Source of the DNA: Actinomycetes bacterium
Lineage (GTDB): Bacteria; Actinomycetota; Acidimicrobiia; Acidimicrobiales; Acidimicrobiaceae
Assembly: GCA_021790495.1 (NCBI GenBank)
Contig: JAJYGZ010000217.1
Span: 1-8,576, forward strand
Length of the DNA: 8,576 nucleotides
Direction of reading: 5' to 3'
Of this stretch, positions 5,782 through 8,576 are shown one piece after another (the stretch's first letter is position 1; each line of letters starts with the position of its first letter). The translations under genes were made by a program, and so were the position numbers. The notes beneath the pieces are model-generated. The model worked only from the letters and a program-made list of their open reading frames with translations. It was not told the DNA's origin and searched no databases.

Positions 5782-5885
5782 TTTGGTTTCTGCCTTTTTG
5801 GTGCGGCGCTAGTTTTGGAAGCGAACGGATTTTCGCGATAAGGGTTCTGGGAATCCCCGACCAAGACGGGCAAGCCAAGATGGCG
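5782..5885 (-). other. Gap between tadC and the pilin-like gene
   Basis: These 104 nt are the only substantial spacer in the tad operon. No gene is supported. A weak TTGGTC / TATCGC pair spaced 18 nt on the minus strand could be a promoter but is far from consensus. No strong hairpin is seen. The region may set separate expression of the pilin-like gene. Confidence 0.25.
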
Positions 5886-6731
5886 CTATCCGCTGGTGAC
5901 GGCTCTCATTACCGCCACGAACGGGACGAAGATCAGTACGATTCCGGGAACGAGCGCCGCGATGGTTATTGGAATCCAGATCTTTTGGGAGTTCTTCTCC
6001 ATCTCGGCCAACGCGAGCCGGTGAATCGCTTCACGCTGCGCGGCGGCTTCGGATCTGGCCGCCTTGACCAAGTCGGCTCCATAGAGGGCGCCTTCTAAGA
6101 CATTCGCGAGTCGAGCAAGCGATGGCGCCTCAAACAGCTCTCGCGCCTGGCTAACCGCGACAGAGATTTCCTCGCCTCCCTTGAGGCCGCGCGCAATTAT
6201 CTCAAAGATCTCCGCACATGGGCTCTTGGTGCGCTCCGCCACGCGCGTTATGGCCCCAACCAGCGAATAGCCGCCAGCCAGATAGACCGCGAGCTTTTCG
6301 ATCTCCGCCGGCATTGCGCCCTCGATCGCACGGATCGCCAAAGTCCGATTCCTCATGGCGCGAAGCGCGATCGCTGCGGGTACCCCCAGGAGGCCAAGGC
6401 CAATGAGCAAGGTAGCTTTGACCGACACCATGCCACTGGCGGCTCCAAAGGCGAGACACCCTGCAACAGCGAGGCCGATCGCGAGGTACCTCGGAGGTAA
6501 CGCCCTTTGCGATATTGGCAACCCAAGACGCGAGCGGAACTTTTCGTTGAGGACGTTTGAATTACGCGAGAGGCCGTTGGTGAACTCAGATCCACGCGAG
6601 GAGGTGGGCAGCCAGTGACGGCGAAGTCGATTGCGCTGGGTGCGACTTGTGGCAAGCGCCGACGCGCCGAGCAGCGCGCCAGCGGCACTGCAAAGAACGG
6701 CGGCGAGAATCGCCGCGGTGCCCGGCGACAT
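5886..6731 (-). CDS. tadC: TadC-like type II secretion F-family membrane protein
   Basis: The 281-residue integral-membrane protein is one of two platform proteins that, with the TadA ATPase, assemble Tad/Flp pili in the cytoplasmic membrane. A hydrophobic helix lies near the N-terminus (about 5-27) and a helical pair at about 82-122. The cytoplasmic T2SSF domain (about 130-250) includes EIEKLAVYLAGGYSL and the conserved-looking AQREAIHRLALAEMEKNSQK (231-250). A final hydrophobic segment spans about 252-275. The ATG at 6731 is chosen because GAGGGGGAG lies 6 nt upstream and it overlaps the tadB stop as TAATG. A longer version beginning 22 codons earlier lies wholly inside tadB and is unlikely. 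TadB and TadC are named by order and homology type. Confidence 0.85.
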   Translation of the reverse strand: MSPGTAAILAAVLCSAAGALLGASALATSRTQRNRLRRHWLPTSSRGSEFTNGLSRNSNVLNEKFRSRLGLPISQRALPPRYLAIGLAVAGCLAFGAASGMVSVKATLLIGLGLLGVPAAIALRAMRNRTLAIRAIEGAMPAEIEKLAVYLAGGYSLVGAITRVAERTKSPCAEIFEIIARGLKGGEEISVAVSQARELFEAPSLARLANVLEGALYGADLVKAARSEAAAQREAIHRLALAEMEKNSQKIWIPITIAALVPGIVLIFVPFVAVMRAVTSG

Positions 6732-7612
6732 TATCGGCTCCCCCTCTTGGTGTACAGGCTGGACGGGCTGGCCAGATGAGATGCCCAGAGCCAACATCCA
6801 ATCAGAATCGTCGCAGAAAAGGCGATTGCGATAATTCCAAGACCGGAGCGATAAGGAGCGACGCCAGCGATTCCGGCGCCCGCCGCCATCATTCCGATCG
6901 GCACTGCAACAACGAAATATCTCGCAAAGTTCACTCCCGCGAGCTTGGCTCGGTATTCTCCCTGGCGCTCGCGCTCGGCGAGGCGGTCTATTCGCATGTC
7001 CTCAATTAAGCGAGAGATCTCACTGCCGGGCGCCTCTTGGGCCGCTGAAAGCAGCTCAGCGACCAGCTCTGTGCCGTAGTCAGGAAGCAACTCGACCAGC
7101 GTGGCAAGGGCGGAATCGAAAGACCCGGTGATCGCGAAGCCTCGTTCAGCCGCTAAGAACGCCGCTTCGATCCCGCCAGCGCTCGAACTGCCCGCCAGGA
7201 ATAGGGCCGCGGGAAGCGGCGTACCCAATGCGCCGATGCGAAGCTGCATCTCTGACAACACTTCGGGCCATGCTTGAAGTGCCCCCTGCTCAAGGCGCCG
7301 TGCTCGGCGCTTTGCCAAACTTGGGAGCCAGAGGGAGAATACCGCGATCGCGACGCCGATCGCCAATGCTAGGGACGTGGTGAAATAAAGGGCCGTGACG
7401 CTACTTAGCGGCACCGCGATCCCGAGCGCGGCAATTTCTGCGGTGGAACTCTCGGAGATTGTCTTTAGGATCGGCTCGAGAGTTCGTTTCACCAAAGAGT
7501 GCGGCTGGGCCCGCGAAGAGCGTCGCGCTGGCGCGGAAAGGAGCGCTCCTCCGGTGAGGGACGCGATTCCCCCGCTGGCTATTACCAAGGTTTGGCCGCT
7601 AACTTCGAGCAT
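6731..7612 (-). CDS. tadB: TadB-like type II secretion F-family membrane protein
   Basis: The 293-residue protein is the partner platform protein of TadC. It has an N-terminal hydrophobic segment (about 8-28) and a membrane pair at about 58-98 ending in the basic stop KRRARR (101-106). The cytoplasmic T2SSF domain spans about 108-228 and carries LPDYGTELVAELLSAAQE, followed by a charged helix with RIDRLAERERQGEYRAKLAG. Two C-terminal helices lie at about 231-253 and 258-280. Its start overlaps the end of tadA by 14 nt, and its stop overlaps the tadC start by 1 nt. Only a weak GGCGGT precedes the ATG, consistent with coupling to tadA. Length and layout fit the family; membrane positions are estimated by eye. 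Confidence 0.85.
   Translation of the reverse strand: MLEVSGQTLVIASGGIASLTGGALLSAPARRSSRAQPHSLVKRTLEPILKTISESSTAEIAALGIAVPLSSVTALYFTTSLALAIGVAIAVFSLWLPSLAKRRARRLEQGALQAWPEVLSEMQLRIGALGTPLPAALFLAGSSSAGGIEAAFLAAERGFAITGSFDSALATLVELLPDYGTELVAELLSAAQEAPGSEISRLIEDMRIDRLAERERQGEYRAKLAGVNFARYFVVAVPIGMMAAGAGIAGVAPYRSGLGIIAIAFSATILIGCWLWASHLASPSSLYTKRGSR
6738..6746 (-). promoter_or_regulatory. Ribosome binding site of tadC inside tadB
   Basis: GAGGGGGAG on the minus strand, 6 nt before the ATG at 6731 and within the last codons of tadB, decides the tadC start and suggests strong independent initiation or re-initiation. Confidence 0.6.
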
Positions 7613-8576
7613 TTGTACCGCCAGTGAAATATTCCCACGACGCCGCTATTCCCCGGGCGCGAGCCTTTTGAGCCAGGCGAAGTGGCGCCTGTCCGGTGGG
7701 GACCAGACTGTTCGAAGCTTGCTCATGGACAAAGAGCGGGGTAGTCGTGAATGTGAAACTCTCCGATCCGCTGGCGATTTCTTCCACCGCGACGATTTCG
7801 GTGACTCGGGGCACTCCGCCGATGCGGGTGCAATACACGACGACATCGATCGCCTCTGTGACCATATGGGTTACCGCGCTAAAGGGAATTTGGAATCCTG
7901 CGATTTGGATCAAAAGGCGCAGTCGTGAGAGAGCTCCGCGCGCCGAGGTCGCATGGAGCGTGGTGTAACCGGAGACTCCAGAAGAAAGCGTGAGCACCAG
8001 TGGCAGCGCCTCTCTATCTCTAACCTCGCCAACAATTGCCACATCGGGAGCCATCCGCAAAAAGCCAGCGACAAGTTGGCGCAGGTCCACCCCGGCGCGG
8101 TCGGGCCGGGGTGGACGGGTCTGCAGATGCACCACGTTGGGCAGCGGAATATGGGTCTCGAGCACCTCTTCGGCTATGACCACCCTGGTATCGGCCGGAA
8201 GTTCGGAGGCCAAGGTGCCAAGCAGCGTGGTCTTGCCCGATCCCGGAGGTCCGCTAAAGACTATCGAAGCTCGGGCCTGCTGGGCGAGTTCCAAGAACGA
8301 TGCCGCCTCAGCGCTCAACATCTGATTAGCCACCAGTTCGGCGAGGCTCCGCGTAGGCAGCCCGGTGAACTTTCTAATGTTGACCACCAGCGATCCCTCT
8401 TTGGTGAGATCCCCGTGCACCACATGGAGTCGCGACCCACCCTTGAGTTGGGAATCCTGCAAGCCATCGGCAGGCTCCAAGGTGCGTTGCCCGATCCCTG
8501 AATCAGCGAGAATTCGCGCCACGGTGCGCCGGAGGTGATCAGGATCGTGAAAGACGGCGCTGTGATATGCGGATCG
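7599..8576 (-). CDS. tadA: TadA/CpaF-type pilus assembly ATPase, C-terminal part (partial)
   Basis: The frame stays open through the right window edge, so the N-terminus is missing; 325 residues are visible. It encodes the cytoplasmic hexameric ATPase of the type II/IV secretion superfamily that powers Flp pilus assembly. Numbering from the edge, the Walker A motif is GPPGSGKTT with Lys115, the acidic pair EE follows Walker A in VVIAEEVLE, the Walker B region is IVGEVR with Glu184, and the His box is TTLHATSARGALSRL with His208. Before Walker A, GSRLHVVHGDL and NIRKF resemble the N2-domain blocks of TadA. An internal GTG at 8522 is not the true start, because family-like sequence (VFHDPDHLRR) continues upstream of it. 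The stop overlaps the tadB start. All nucleotide-binding motifs are intact, so the motor is predicted to be functional. Confidence 0.93.
   Translation of the reverse strand, partial: RSAYHSAVFHDPDHLRRTVARILADSGIGQRTLEPADGLQDSQLKGGSRLHVVHGDLTKEGSLVVNIRKFTGLPTRSLAELVANQMLSAEAASFLELAQQARASIVFSGPPGSGKTTLLGTLASELPADTRVVIAEEVLETHIPLPNVVHLQTRPPRPDRAGVDLRQLVAGFLRMAPDVAIVGEVRDREALPLVLTLSSGVSGYTTLHATSARGALSRLRLLIQIAGFQIPFSAVTHMVTEAIDVVVYCTRIGGVPRVTEIVAVEEIASGSESFTFTTTPLFVHEQASNSLVPTGQAPLRLAQKARARGIAASWEYFTGGTNARS

Noticed and set aside
5696..5878. Minus-strand 60-codon frame in the tadC-pilin gap
   Set aside because: It overlaps the pilin-like gene in another frame and has Arg/Pro-rich, non-membrane sequence with no ribosome site or family resemblance.
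6732..6797. 22-codon extension of tadC
   Set aside because: It is entirely inside tadB, while the strong GAGGGGGAG site points to the ATG at 6731.
7395..8501. Plus-strand open frames of about 177 and 182 codons opposite tadA/tadB
   Set aside because: Antisense to conserved genes, no domain features, low-complexity-like composition.
1..8576. CRISPR arrays, tRNA/rRNA genes, insertion sequences, attachment sites
   Set aside because: No regularly spaced repeats, no tRNA-like cloverleaf that I could recognise, no transposase-like product and no paired terminal repeats were seen.

Overview
The window looks like an ordinary chromosomal segment of an actinobacterium of moderate-to-high GC content. 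The evidence is the gene order of the pilus locus (tadA-tadB-tadC-small pilin-TadE-like-TadE-like-TadG-like). As I recall it, this matches the compact actinobacterial arrangement of the M. tuberculosis Rv3660c-Rv3654c region. The actinobacterial style of the acetyl-CoA synthetase P-loop (TSGTTARPKG) and an MptpB-type phosphatase point the same way. A lineage such as the Acidimicrobiia is possible, but that is a guess. Hand counts give about 60% GC in sampled acs and tad stretches, about 53% in the phosphatase and about 50% in the acetate transporter gene.

All confident genes lie on the minus strand, so transcription runs from the right edge to the left. Right part (8576 to 4203): a Tad/Flp pilus assembly operon. 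It holds the C-terminal part of the TadA secretion ATPase (cut by the window edge), two integral-membrane platform proteins (TadB, TadC), a small Flp-pilin-like protein, and three single-membrane-helix TadE/TadG-like proteins. Most junctions are 1-14 nt overlaps (for example TAATG and ATGA), which suggests translational coupling. The one clear gap, about 100 nt, lies before the pilin-like gene. No prepilin peptidase, secretin or TadZ is visible here; they could lie outside the window.

Middle (4143 to 3178): a tyrosine phosphatase with the HCTAGKDRTG signature, preceded by an intergenic hairpin and a near-palindrome. It may be a separate transcription unit between the tad operon and the acetate genes.

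Left part (2981 to 169): acetyl-CoA synthetase (acs), then a 230-nt spacer full of overlapping micro-ORFs and an orphan consensus Shine-Dalgarno, then an AceTr/SatP-family acetate transporter. Together these take up external acetate and activate it to acetyl-CoA. Two hairpins follow the transporter. The 13-bp perfect stem probably ends both this unit and a convergent plus-strand gene, of which only a putative last 33 codons (2-103) are visible.

I see no mobile element, CRISPR array, tRNA or rRNA. Nothing here clearly amounts to a new defence or biosynthetic system. The items most worth a second look are the divergent pilin-like proteins without the usual Glu+5, the micro-ORF leader between acs and the acetate transporter, and the diverged N-terminal signature of that transporter.
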